The notes below the pieces were generated by a model. It was given only the letters and a program-made list of their open reading frames with translations. It was not told the DNA's origin and searched no databases. Shown here in pieces: positions 16,664-24,067 of a DNA stretch of 58,127 bases. A program made the translations under genes and the position numbers. Origin of the DNA: an uncultured Lachnospiraceae bacterium (GTDB lineage Bacteria; Bacillota; Clostridia; Lachnospirales; Lachnospiraceae); the NCBI GenBank assembly GCA_910585255.1, contig CAJUEI010000001.1:21196-79322 (forward strand). Direction: 5' to 3'. How positions within the stretch are numbered: position 1 is the stretch's first letter; each line of letters begins with the position of its first letter.

Positions 16664-19417
16664 CTAAAACACATTTCCTGTATCAAAATAAAACAACGGA
16701 TTATAGGATATCCCTTGATAAGAACACTCCAAATGTAAATGACTTCCTGTACTGTTTCCAGTATTTCCTGTCGTACCAATTTGTTCTCCATGTTTTACGG
16801 TCTGTCCGGCAGACACTTGTAAGGTATCCATATGTGCATATTTTGTGGCATATCCCTCTTCATTTTCAATTACAATATAGTTCCCATAACTACTGCTATA
16901 GGTAGCAGTTGTCACAATCCCATCCATGGATGCATAAACGATCGTGCCTGTTGGTACTGCTAGATCGATCCCTTTATGGAACTGTTCTGCTCCTGTAATG
17001 GGATGAATCCGATAACCATAATAACTACTGATCACCGTATGCCAATCCAAATCCAAAGGGCTATAAAACTGCTGAATCAATCCATTCGTTTCTTGATAAA
17101 GTGCATAAATTTCTTTTTGTTCTTCATTCATCGATTCCGCAACAATATCCTCCAACTCTTTTGTAGTTAATGTCACTTCTAAAATAGAAACTTCGTATTC
17201 GACTTCTACTTCATAGGTATCTGTTTCCATTCCGACTGTCCCATCTACATTCGTTACCACTCTTGTTTCGGTATAAAGTTCAGTTCTCGTTCTTGTTTCT
17301 AGAACTGGTACCAAAGTCATTTCATATCTTTCCTCAAAAAGACGTTCCACTTCTTCCTGCACCTCTGTTGCCGTAAACTCGATATAGATTGCAGAAAGGT
17401 AACAAATAAGAGTCCATGGATCGTGTTCAATGGAATCTAACGTATAATGGTACTCATCATAATCTGGATATTGCATTTCTATTGTATTTATTTTACCTTG
17501 CAACTCCATTTCTAACTTTGAAAAAGCAAGATCCGCAGCATCGATCTCGCCTGGAATACTTCGATAACTTCCTGCCAGTATGGTATGGATTCCATTGGAA
17601 GCAATTTCTCCATAAGAAGAAACAAATGTTATCATTATCATCCAGAACATGATAAAAACTCCTGCTAAAGCAAAGAAAGAAATCTGTTTTTTGATCCATT
17701 CTTTCCTTTTTCGTATTACTATTGTTGTAAGATTTCTCGCCTTTCCAATCGTTTCTCCTGTTTGTTCTGCTTTTCTTGCTTTTACATAGGCTTTCTTGAT
17801 CCGCTGTTTCTGCCATCTTTTCTGTAACTGTTTTTTTAAGGTTTTTTCCTGCATCTTGGGGTTTTCTTCTAAAAATTTCTGATAATGAAAATTTCCTTCT
17901 TTTTTCCATTGTGTTTTCTGTAGCTTTTTCACTTTCTTACGTTGTCTTTGATTTTTGTTTCGATAGGAACGTTTTACAAAATGATATCCATCCTCTGCTT
18001 TCTGTTCCGTCTTATGCAAAGCCTCTACTGCAGAATTTTCTTTTTCCACCTCTGCTATCTTACGATGTGCAATAGCAGCAGATTCCTGTCCAGCTTTCTT
18101 TATAAATGCCTTTCCTGGATTATTCAGTGAAAACCGTTTTTCTTGCTCCACAACAGTAAATACATCGTTCGCTTTGCCTGTCTTTTCATCAAAAACACGT
18201 ACAAAGGAATACTCTTTCTTCTTTGGAAGTTTCTTTCTTGCCTCTTCGGTCTGTTTTTTAGCTTTTTCCGCTTTGTCTTTCAATCTCTCTAACTTTTTGT
18301 TATCCTGGAATTCTGCTTTTGTATCATCTATAAAAGAAGTATCCTTTGTTTGAAGATGATTTACAAATGTGATATCTTTCCTCTCTTTCCTATCAGGATG
18401 TTCCCATTTTTGTTTCTTGTCATATTGATCCTTTTTCTTCGATAAGTGGAACGTATTTTGGAAATAAACATTCGCTTTTCTATTTTTTCTTTCCTTTGTT
18501 TGATCCTCTTTTTCTGTCTTAGCGAAAGTACTTTGCTCCTGGAAAAAAGTAGATTGCTCTTTATTATCAATATCCTTCTTCTTCAAATTTCTTTCTTTTT
18601 GAATCAAGTTGTTTTCTTTTTGAAATGCTTGAAGTAAATGGCGTTTTTTCTTTTTTAATTTTGCTTTCTGTTCATTCTCTTTTTTATTTTCACTCAGAAA
18701 ACTGCTTTTCGCTTCTTGTACTTTTTCTATACCACTTTCCGGTTCCGAAACAGGAGGTACAAAAATTTTTACCTGTTCTAACTTTGGAATTTCTTGTTTA
18801 AAAGTTTCGAATAACTTCGACTTCTGGATATTTTGTCTAAAAGTTTTGCTTTGTTCTGCCTTTTTCATTTCTTGAGCAAATGTTTCAATCGACTTCCACT
18901 TCTGGACATTCTGTCCAAAAGTTTTGCTTTGTTCTGCCTTTTTCATTTCCTGATCAAACGTTTCAATCGACTTCCACTTCTGGACATTCTGTCCAAAAGT
19001 TTTCGTTTGTTCTGTCTTTTGCATTTCCTGATCAAATGTTTTAGAGGGCTTTAACTTCTGGACATTCTGTCCAAAAGTTTCTACTTGTTCTGTTTTCTTT
19101 CCATTCTGATTCAGAATCTCGAATTGCTTTTGTTTCAGAACAGAACGTTTTTTATCTTTTTTCTGTTTTATTTTCTGTGTATGATATGGAAAAGGTTCTT
19201 TTTGTTCTATGTTCTGGATACCATACCCAAACGATTCAAACGGCCTTAACTTCTGGACATTCTGTCCAGAAGTCATACTCACCTTTCTTGATTGATCGAT
19301 ATGAAATGATTTTTCTTGTCCTTTTCGAGAAACAATTGTTCTCTTTTTAAAGCATTTTTTCACCAAAGCATTTTTATTCCTCATAAATCTCGTTCGTTGT
19401 TGTTTTCCTCTCCCCAT
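16664..19417 (-). CDS. Conjugation-associated M23 peptidase with long repetitive N-terminus
   Basis: 917 aa from the ATG at 19417 (GGAG six bases before it; an upstream GTG at 19492 is possible but poorly placed). Parts: a long Lys/Gln-rich cytoplasmic region with a 26-residue tandem repeat (unit like QNVQKWKSIETF plus DQEMKKAEQSKTFG), then a basic coiled-coil region. One transmembrane helix (FFALAGVFIMFWMIMITFV, about 576-600) follows, then an extracellular stalk and a C-terminal M23 domain. The M23 domain shows FHKGIDLAVP near 814 and the zinc-ligand motif HLHLE, with GNTGNSTGSH before it. It should cut peptidoglycan stems to open the wall for the mating channel. The N-terminal region is much longer than usual for the family. 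The DNA of its repeats contains a palindrome also found between genes of the element. Confidence 0.85.
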   Translation of the reverse strand: MGRGKQQRTRFMRNKNALVKKCFKKRTIVSRKGQEKSFHIDQSRKVSMTSGQNVQKLRPFESFGYGIQNIEQKEPFPYHTQKIKQKKDKKRSVLKQKQFEILNQNGKKTEQVETFGQNVQKLKPSKTFDQEMQKTEQTKTFGQNVQKWKSIETFDQEMKKAEQSKTFGQNVQKWKSIETFAQEMKKAEQSKTFRQNIQKSKLFETFKQEIPKLEQVKIFVPPVSEPESGIEKVQEAKSSFLSENKKENEQKAKLKKKKRHLLQAFQKENNLIQKERNLKKKDIDNKEQSTFFQEQSTFAKTEKEDQTKERKNRKANVYFQNTFHLSKKKDQYDKKQKWEHPDRKERKDITFVNHLQTKDTSFIDDTKAEFQDNKKLERLKDKAEKAKKQTEEARKKLPKKKEYSFVRVFDEKTGKANDVFTVVEQEKRFSLNNPGKAFIKKAGQESAAIAHRKIAEVEKENSAVEALHKTEQKAEDGYHFVKRSYRNKNQRQRKKVKKLQKTQWKKEGNFHYQKFLEENPKMQEKTLKKQLQKRWQKQRIKKAYVKARKAEQTGETIGKARNLTTIVIRKRKEWIKKQISFFALAGVFIMFWMIMITFVSSYGEIASNGIHTILAGSYRSIPGEIDAADLAFSKLEMELQGKINTIEMQYPDYDEYHYTLDSIEHDPWTLICYLSAIYIEFTATEVQEEVERLFEERYEMTLVPVLETRTRTELYTETRVVTNVDGTVGMETDTYEVEVEYEVSILEVTLTTKELEDIVAESMNEEQKEIYALYQETNGLIQQFYSPLDLDWHTVISSYYGYRIHPITGAEQFHKGIDLAVPTGTIVYASMDGIVTTATYSSSYGNYIVIENEEGYATKYAHMDTLQVSAGQTVKHGEQIGTTGNTGNSTGSHLHLECSYQGISYNPLFYFDTGNVF
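18820..19078. repeat. Four-copy 78-bp tandem repeat within the M23 gene
   Basis: Copies of a palindrome start at 18820, 18898, 18976 and 19054, exactly 78 bp apart, coding for the 26-residue repeat. Copy number could vary by slippage without breaking the frame. Confidence 0.75.
19249..19273. repeat. Perfect palindrome with 11-bp arms, one of seven in the element
   Basis: ACTTCTGGACA, spacer TTC, TGTCCAGAAGT. The arms are exact inverted repeats. Related copies: 18820, 18898, 18976, 19054 (all coding), 29613 and 31352 (both intergenic). It may be a binding site for a protein of the element. Confidence 0.6.
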
Positions 19418-19668
19418 CGCTTTCTCCGCCCCCCTATCCGTTCCTTTGCAAGCATACAACCGTTGAATTTTCACTCTATTCCAATGTACCACCTTCTATT
19501 TTGTAATACAGTAACCCCTATCACACCACTTTCCACAGTAATAAATGCTTTTATTTAGCAACTTTTTCAAAGCAGAACGATTTTCTACCTATCGGATTCG
19601 AGCCGCTTCTATCTCAATCCTCTTCCACTTCTTATGAAACTTCCTTTTTCTCTTCTCTTATTTTCTTT

Positions 19669-22119
19669 CTAATCTACCTCTTCCTTCTGTATACTTTCTT
19701 CTGGCTTGGTATTCATAATCGCATAAGTTTTGGTATCCACTGGATATTGATCCACAAATGGAATCACCACATGGTCAAAAAGAATCAATCCACTTCCCTG
19801 CTCGGAATTGGTTACATAAGCCAGTTGCTTTTCTGACAATCCTAACTTCTCTGTAAGAATCGCCTGATCTTTTGCATTCTGATTCAATAGATAGACAAAA
19901 TCGGAGTTCCCAAGGATTCCCTCGATTTCCTCCGATTTCAAAAAATCACTGACATTTTGTGTCAATCCAGTTGGTATCCCGCCCCATTTTCGAAAACGCT
20001 TCCAGATTTCTACTAAATAAATCGCCGTCTGTTTCCCTTTTAAAAGCAAATGAATCTCATCACAATAATATCTGGTCGCAATCCTTCGTTCCCGATTCTG
20101 GGAAACTCGATTCCAAACCGCATCCTGTACAATTAACATACCCAGCTCCTTCAGTTGATTTCCTAAATCCCGAATATCAAAACACAGAATCCGATTTTTA
20201 CTATCTACATTCGTTCTATGATTAAAATAATTCTGAGAACCATGTACATATAACACCAAAGAGTTCGCAATCCGTTCTGCTTTTTTATTTTTATGTTTTA
20301 AAAGAGTCTGATATAAATCCTCCAAAATTGGCATATTTTCTGGCACTGGATTGGCAAAATAGGCATCATAAATCTGACGGATGCACTCATCAATCATTCC
20401 TTTCTCATCATTTTCCAATCCATTCTTCCCTCCAGCAATCAAATCACACAAGGTAATCAAAAAATCTGATTTTAGCTTTAACGCCTCTTTATCTCCTCTA
20501 TGGCTTAACTGAATATCCATTGGATTTAGATAATCCTTTGAATTTGTAGCAAGTTTCACCACTTGCCCATGTAATGCATCCACAAGAGCAAAATATTCGC
20601 CTTCTGGATCGCAGATAATCACATCATCCTTTGTCATTAAAAAACAAGAAAGAATTTCTCTTTTCGCACTAAATGACTTTCCAGAACCAGGGGTACCAAG
20701 AATCACACCATTTGGCGTTCTTAATCGTTTTCGATCCGCCATAATCATGTTATTAGAAAGAGCATTTAATCCATAATAAAGAGCTGGTGCAGGCATAAAT
20801 AATTCTTGTGTACAAAATGGAATAAGAATTGCCGTACTCTTTGTCGTAAGTGCACGTTCCATTCCTGTTTCATTACATCCGATTGGTGCAGAAGCCATTA
20901 AACCTTGCTCTTGTAAATACTGCATACACCGCAAATTACAATTTGCCTGCTGAATCATTCCAGATACCCTCTGGATTAAATTTTCCAATAAGCGTTTCGT
21001 CCTGCCATAACAAGTGATAAGGAACGTCATCTGAATCATTTTTTGATTATTCGTATTCAAATCTTCCAATAATTCTAACGTATCTTTTTCATAAGTCACA
21101 ATATCCGTAGGTAAGATATCCATATCATAACCAGAACGCACCGCCTTTTTCTGCTCCTCAATCTTCATCTTTTGAATATTGGTCAAGGCACTTTTTAATT
21201 GTTTCATTGCCTTTACGGGATCAATGGTCTGCATATGCATCGTCACGGTCAAGTTATCATCGATATCCAAAAGTTTTTTTAATAACTCATCATGAAACCT
21301 TGGTGCAATCATATCCAGATAAAAAACACTTCCATACATCCTTCCCACTTTAAAACGACTCGGATAGCGAAAATCAAAACCAGAGGGAGCAATATAATCT
21401 TTCACACTCTTTCCTGACTCGGATAGTTCCTCAAAAGAAAAAGAAAAGGACTCCATGGTATCCTGATGAAAGTATTCATGTAAAATCCGCAGACGTTCTT
21501 TCCCATTTAAACGTTTTGCCTGTGTTCCCAGATTGAAAAAATTTTTTATCACATCCACTTCAATACTATTCAACTTTTCTTTCGCTTCCTGAAAATCCTT
21601 ACACTCTGTTCCAAAAATCAAATATTTTGATTTCAAAATCCCATTTTTTCCTTTTGCTGCCTGTTTCTTTAGGATTTCGGTATATTCCTTACGAATTTCG
21701 TCAAAGGTATCTCCCTGTAAAGGAATCTCAAATTGGGGAAGCCATCTTTGCTCATTGACCTGTCGATTAAAAAGAAACAGGGAAAATCGAATGGATGGTT
21801 CAAAATAGTTAATCAACTTACTATATTCCTCTAAAATTTCCCCCTGATCCTCTATCTCCAACAGTTCATAATTTCTATCAAAAAACTCCACCATTTTGGT
21901 ATAATAAGTAGACGTCACTTGACAGATTCCATTCCGATACATCTTCTGAAAAGAAATCGTCTTCTGTGCAGTATCTGGTTTCTTTGATTTCTTCTCATTT
22001 CCTGCAAGAATTCGTTTGAGTTGATTCAGTCGTTTTCTTTCCGAAAAAGAAAGCCCTCCTTTGGATGGAATGGGTTCGCTTGCACTTTCCTTTCCTCCTA
22101 CCTGCAGCTTTTTTTTCAA
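19669..22119 (-). CDS. VirB4/TraE-type conjugation ATPase
   Basis: An 816-aa motor ATPase of the mating channel. Seen: a family-typical N-terminal region (LSFSERKRLNQLKRI), Walker A in VILGTPGSGKSFSAK (near 480) and the following VIICDPEGEYFALVDAL. Walker B is in YYCDEIHLLLKG, with conserved GGIPTGLTQNVSDFL after it. It powers substrate transfer and assembly at the inner face of the membrane. The likely start is a TTG at 22119 because GGAGG lies nine bases upstream. That places the first 125 bp inside the 3' end of prgI in another frame. An internal start is possible. Confidence 0.9.
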   Translation of the reverse strand: MKKKLQVGGKESASEPIPSKGGLSFSERKRLNQLKRILAGNEKKSKKPDTAQKTISFQKMYRNGICQVTSTYYTKMVEFFDRNYELLEIEDQGEILEEYSKLINYFEPSIRFSLFLFNRQVNEQRWLPQFEIPLQGDTFDEIRKEYTEILKKQAAKGKNGILKSKYLIFGTECKDFQEAKEKLNSIEVDVIKNFFNLGTQAKRLNGKERLRILHEYFHQDTMESFSFSFEELSESGKSVKDYIAPSGFDFRYPSRFKVGRMYGSVFYLDMIAPRFHDELLKKLLDIDDNLTVTMHMQTIDPVKAMKQLKSALTNIQKMKIEEQKKAVRSGYDMDILPTDIVTYEKDTLELLEDLNTNNQKMIQMTFLITCYGRTKRLLENLIQRVSGMIQQANCNLRCMQYLQEQGLMASAPIGCNETGMERALTTKSTAILIPFCTQELFMPAPALYYGLNALSNNMIMADRKRLRTPNGVILGTPGSGKSFSAKREILSCFLMTKDDVIICDPEGEYFALVDALHGQVVKLATNSKDYLNPMDIQLSHRGDKEALKLKSDFLITLCDLIAGGKNGLENDEKGMIDECIRQIYDAYFANPVPENMPILEDLYQTLLKHKNKKAERIANSLVLYVHGSQNYFNHRTNVDSKNRILCFDIRDLGNQLKELGMLIVQDAVWNRVSQNRERRIATRYYCDEIHLLLKGKQTAIYLVEIWKRFRKWGGIPTGLTQNVSDFLKSEEIEGILGNSDFVYLLNQNAKDQAILTEKLGLSEKQLAYVTNSEQGSGLILFDHVVIPFVDQYPVDTKTYAIMNTKPEESIQKEEVD

Positions 22120-22474
22120 GATTCTCTACCTCCTTTTTTATTGTTTCCCTTTCTTCCATCTGCTTATAAAGATTTTCGGATTGATAGGGACGTATCCCAG
22201 GCGTAAGAAATTTTTGTCTTATGATAAAATAGAGCATTTTCTCCGCCGGAAAACCATTTTTTTCATACATCGCAAAAAAGAAAAAAGGGAACATAAGTGC
22301 TACCATAAGTAATGCAGCAAATTGTACCCCAAAGATTTCTTTTGTGAAAAAATAAAAGGGTATCCCTACTACACCTGCACTTCCAAAACAAATTAACTGA
22401 CGTTTCGTCAAGTTCATTACTACTTTGGTTTTGATTCCACTTAAATCCTTTGGCACTGTTACTGAAATTGCCAT
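21995..22474 (-). CDS. PrgI-family membrane protein of the mating channel
   Basis: 159 aa from the ATG at 22474, chosen because PrgI proteins start MxISVxVPKDLS; an in-frame TTG five codons upstream is less likely. Residues 1-100 match PrgI: ISVTVPKDLSGIKTKVVMNL, two adjacent transmembrane helices (LICFGSAGVVGIPFYFF and FAALLMVALMFPFFFFAMY), then FPAEKMLYFIIRQKFLTPG. PrgI is a VirB3-like subunit coupled to VirB4. The last ~40 residues (from KKAAGRRKGKCKRTHS) run through the start of virB4 in another frame, are basic, and are not typical of the family. An original stop may have been lost. Confidence 0.82.
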   Translation of the reverse strand: MAISVTVPKDLSGIKTKVVMNLTKRQLICFGSAGVVGIPFYFFTKEIFGVQFAALLMVALMFPFFFFAMYEKNGFPAEKMLYFIIRQKFLTPGIRPYQSENLYKQMEERETIKKEVENLEKKAAGRRKGKCKRTHSIQRRAFFFGKKTTESTQTNSCRK

Positions 22475-22596
22475 CTTTTTTGCAACCAAACCTCGTTTTC
22501 GGTTGCTTCCTCCTTTCTACTAAAATGGAATCCTTGTTTTATGGAATCCCATTGTTATCCCATCTTCTTTTTATTTTGTTCTCTTCTTATCCAATC

Positions 22597-23469
22597 TTAG
22601 TGGGCATGAAAAATACTTTTGCTAAGAGAACCTGTCTTAAATAAACTAAAACATAAAAGAATGGTGTATGCCGCAGTTGACCACAATGCCAAATGCAAAT
22701 TACTTGCTACTGTGATATTGGTCACTAATACCGAATAAATTCCTACACACACCATGATAAAAAATCCCTGAAATGCCAAGGCACAAAGTCCTTTGATATA
22801 ATTGCTCCCAATACTTCCCCATTCCCGATTGCTAAGAGTTGCAAACGGAATCGGAGCCACCGAAACAGAAAGGTAAATTTCCATCATCCGTCCATAAAGA
22901 ATGACGGTGATCAGGACGGACATGATTTTCATACACAGGCTCACCAGCATGGTTTCTATCCCCAATCCAATCAATTCCCCGATTTCCATAGTAGAAAGTT
23001 GGGTTTCAAACAAGGTAATCAACACACTTGTGACATCCATGCTGGTAGAACCAGAGATAACGCCTGCAGCACTTGCCACGATCGCATTCCCTACATCGAA
23101 AACTGCCATTGTGATAGCAAATGTTTTACTAAGCAGTAACACAGCCACACACGCTTTGACCAGATAACGAAAGAAAAATTCCATTCCCATTTCATGTAAA
23201 TTATTTTTCTCCATCACCATAGTAATCAGTTCATAGCATAAAATAGCACTAATGATCATCCCTGCAATCGGAATCATCACCGTTTCTGACAAGTTTTCTA
23301 TCATAGAAAAAATACCTGCGTTCCATGCACTAGGGGTGCGTCCAACTTCTCCAGCAATCGTTCCCACTTTCTCATTGACCTCTAAAAACATCGTATTTAA
23401 GTTGTCAAGCACCCACCCCTGCAGCATTTCCTTTCCCCATTCCGTAATTTTATCAATAATTGGTCCCAT
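22597..23469 (-). CDS. VirB6/TrbL-like polytopic channel protein
   Basis: A 290-aa integral membrane protein. Seen: an N-terminal amphipathic stretch (MGPIIDKITEWGKEMLQGWV), then about six hydrophobic helices, for example VMIPIAGMIISAILCYELI, CVAVLLLSKTFAITMAVF and GFFIMVCVGIYSVLV. The family signature region around LYGRMMEIYLSVSVAPIPFA is present (near 205). This is the CD1112/TrbL-type component of Gram-positive conjugation channels. It starts 4 bp after the Maff2 stop and is probably translated by coupling. Confidence 0.85.
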   Translation of the reverse strand: MGPIIDKITEWGKEMLQGWVLDNLNTMFLEVNEKVGTIAGEVGRTPSAWNAGIFSMIENLSETVMIPIAGMIISAILCYELITMVMEKNNLHEMGMEFFFRYLVKACVAVLLLSKTFAITMAVFDVGNAIVASAAGVISGSTSMDVTSVLITLFETQLSTMEIGELIGLGIETMLVSLCMKIMSVLITVILYGRMMEIYLSVSVAPIPFATLSNREWGSIGSNYIKGLCALAFQGFFIMVCVGIYSVLVTNITVASNLHLALWSTAAYTILLCFSLFKTGSLSKSIFHAH

Positions 23470-23472
23470 AAA

Positions 23473-23688
23473 TTACGAAAATAAACCAGTAAGCTGTGGA
23501 ATCACCGTCTGTGCCACAATTACAATGCCACCGCCCGCCATCAGTTGCTTCATCCCTTGCGATTTCGCACCTGGATTATCATTTCCGTATCCTTCCAGTA
23601 AATTTACCACACCCCATACCGCAATCCCTGCTCCAAGTGCGGTTACTACCGTTGTTAATGTTGTAATCGTTGTTGTAAAAAATGCCAT
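23473..23688 (-). CDS. Maff2-family small membrane protein
   Basis: A 71-aa protein with two hydrophobic helices around a Gly/Asn loop: TLTTVVTALGAGIAVWGVVN and, after GNDNPGAKSQGMKQLMAGGG, IVIVAQTVIPQL. This is the Maff2 pattern, a VirB2-like small protein next to VirB6/TrbL in Tn1549-like elements. The ribosome site is weak. Confidence 0.85.
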   Translation of the reverse strand: MAFFTTTITTLTTVVTALGAGIAVWGVVNLLEGYGNDNPGAKSQGMKQLMAGGGIVIVAQTVIPQLTGLFS

Positions 23689-24067
23689 TCTTTTCTTAGA
23701 AACCGGTTTTCTGTTTTTTCTTTTTTTCTTTCTTCTTGTCCGATTCGAATTTATAAATAAGAAAAAGCAAATTCCGGATCTTCTGTTTTTCCGAAACCCA
23801 TTCCCGGTTCCTTCTCCTTTCTTTTTTCTTCCTTTTTTTGTTTTCTACTTGTTTCTTTCCGCTTCTTCCTATTGATTTCGAATTCTCTTTTTTAATAGAG
23901 GCACCACCTCCTTTCCCTCTTTTCCTAAAACTGTTTCACTGTATTTCAAAATTTCAAAAAAAATTAGTAACTATCTGTTTTGAAACACAATTATTTTTTA
24001 CAAAAAAATCGCTTCCACTTTTTATAAAAAATTAGAGTAGAAACGATTCAAAAATAAATAAATTTTT
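23689..24067. other. Intergenic stretch, T-rich, no gene seen apart from a terminator
   Basis: 379 bp, extremely pyrimidine-rich on the plus strand, between the coiled-coil gene and maff2. A terminator for the upstream gene lies at its right end. No credible coding frame and no consensus promoter were seen. Confidence 0.5.
24001..24048 (-). terminator. Terminator of the coiled-coil surface protein gene
   Basis: Minus strand: AATCGTTTCTAC pairs with GTGGAAGCGATT (12 pairs, two G-U) around a loop that itself can fold, followed by TTTTTTT. It lies 20 bp after the stop codon. Confidence 0.7.

Noticed and set aside
18820..19078. CRISPR array
   Set aside because: The 78-bp repeats are in frame, contiguous, and lack unique spacers; no cas genes are present.
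23252..23875. A 207-codon plus-strand open frame
   Set aside because: It is antisense to the VirB6-like and Maff2 genes, has no ribosome site, and its translation looks like the complement of hydrophobic codons.
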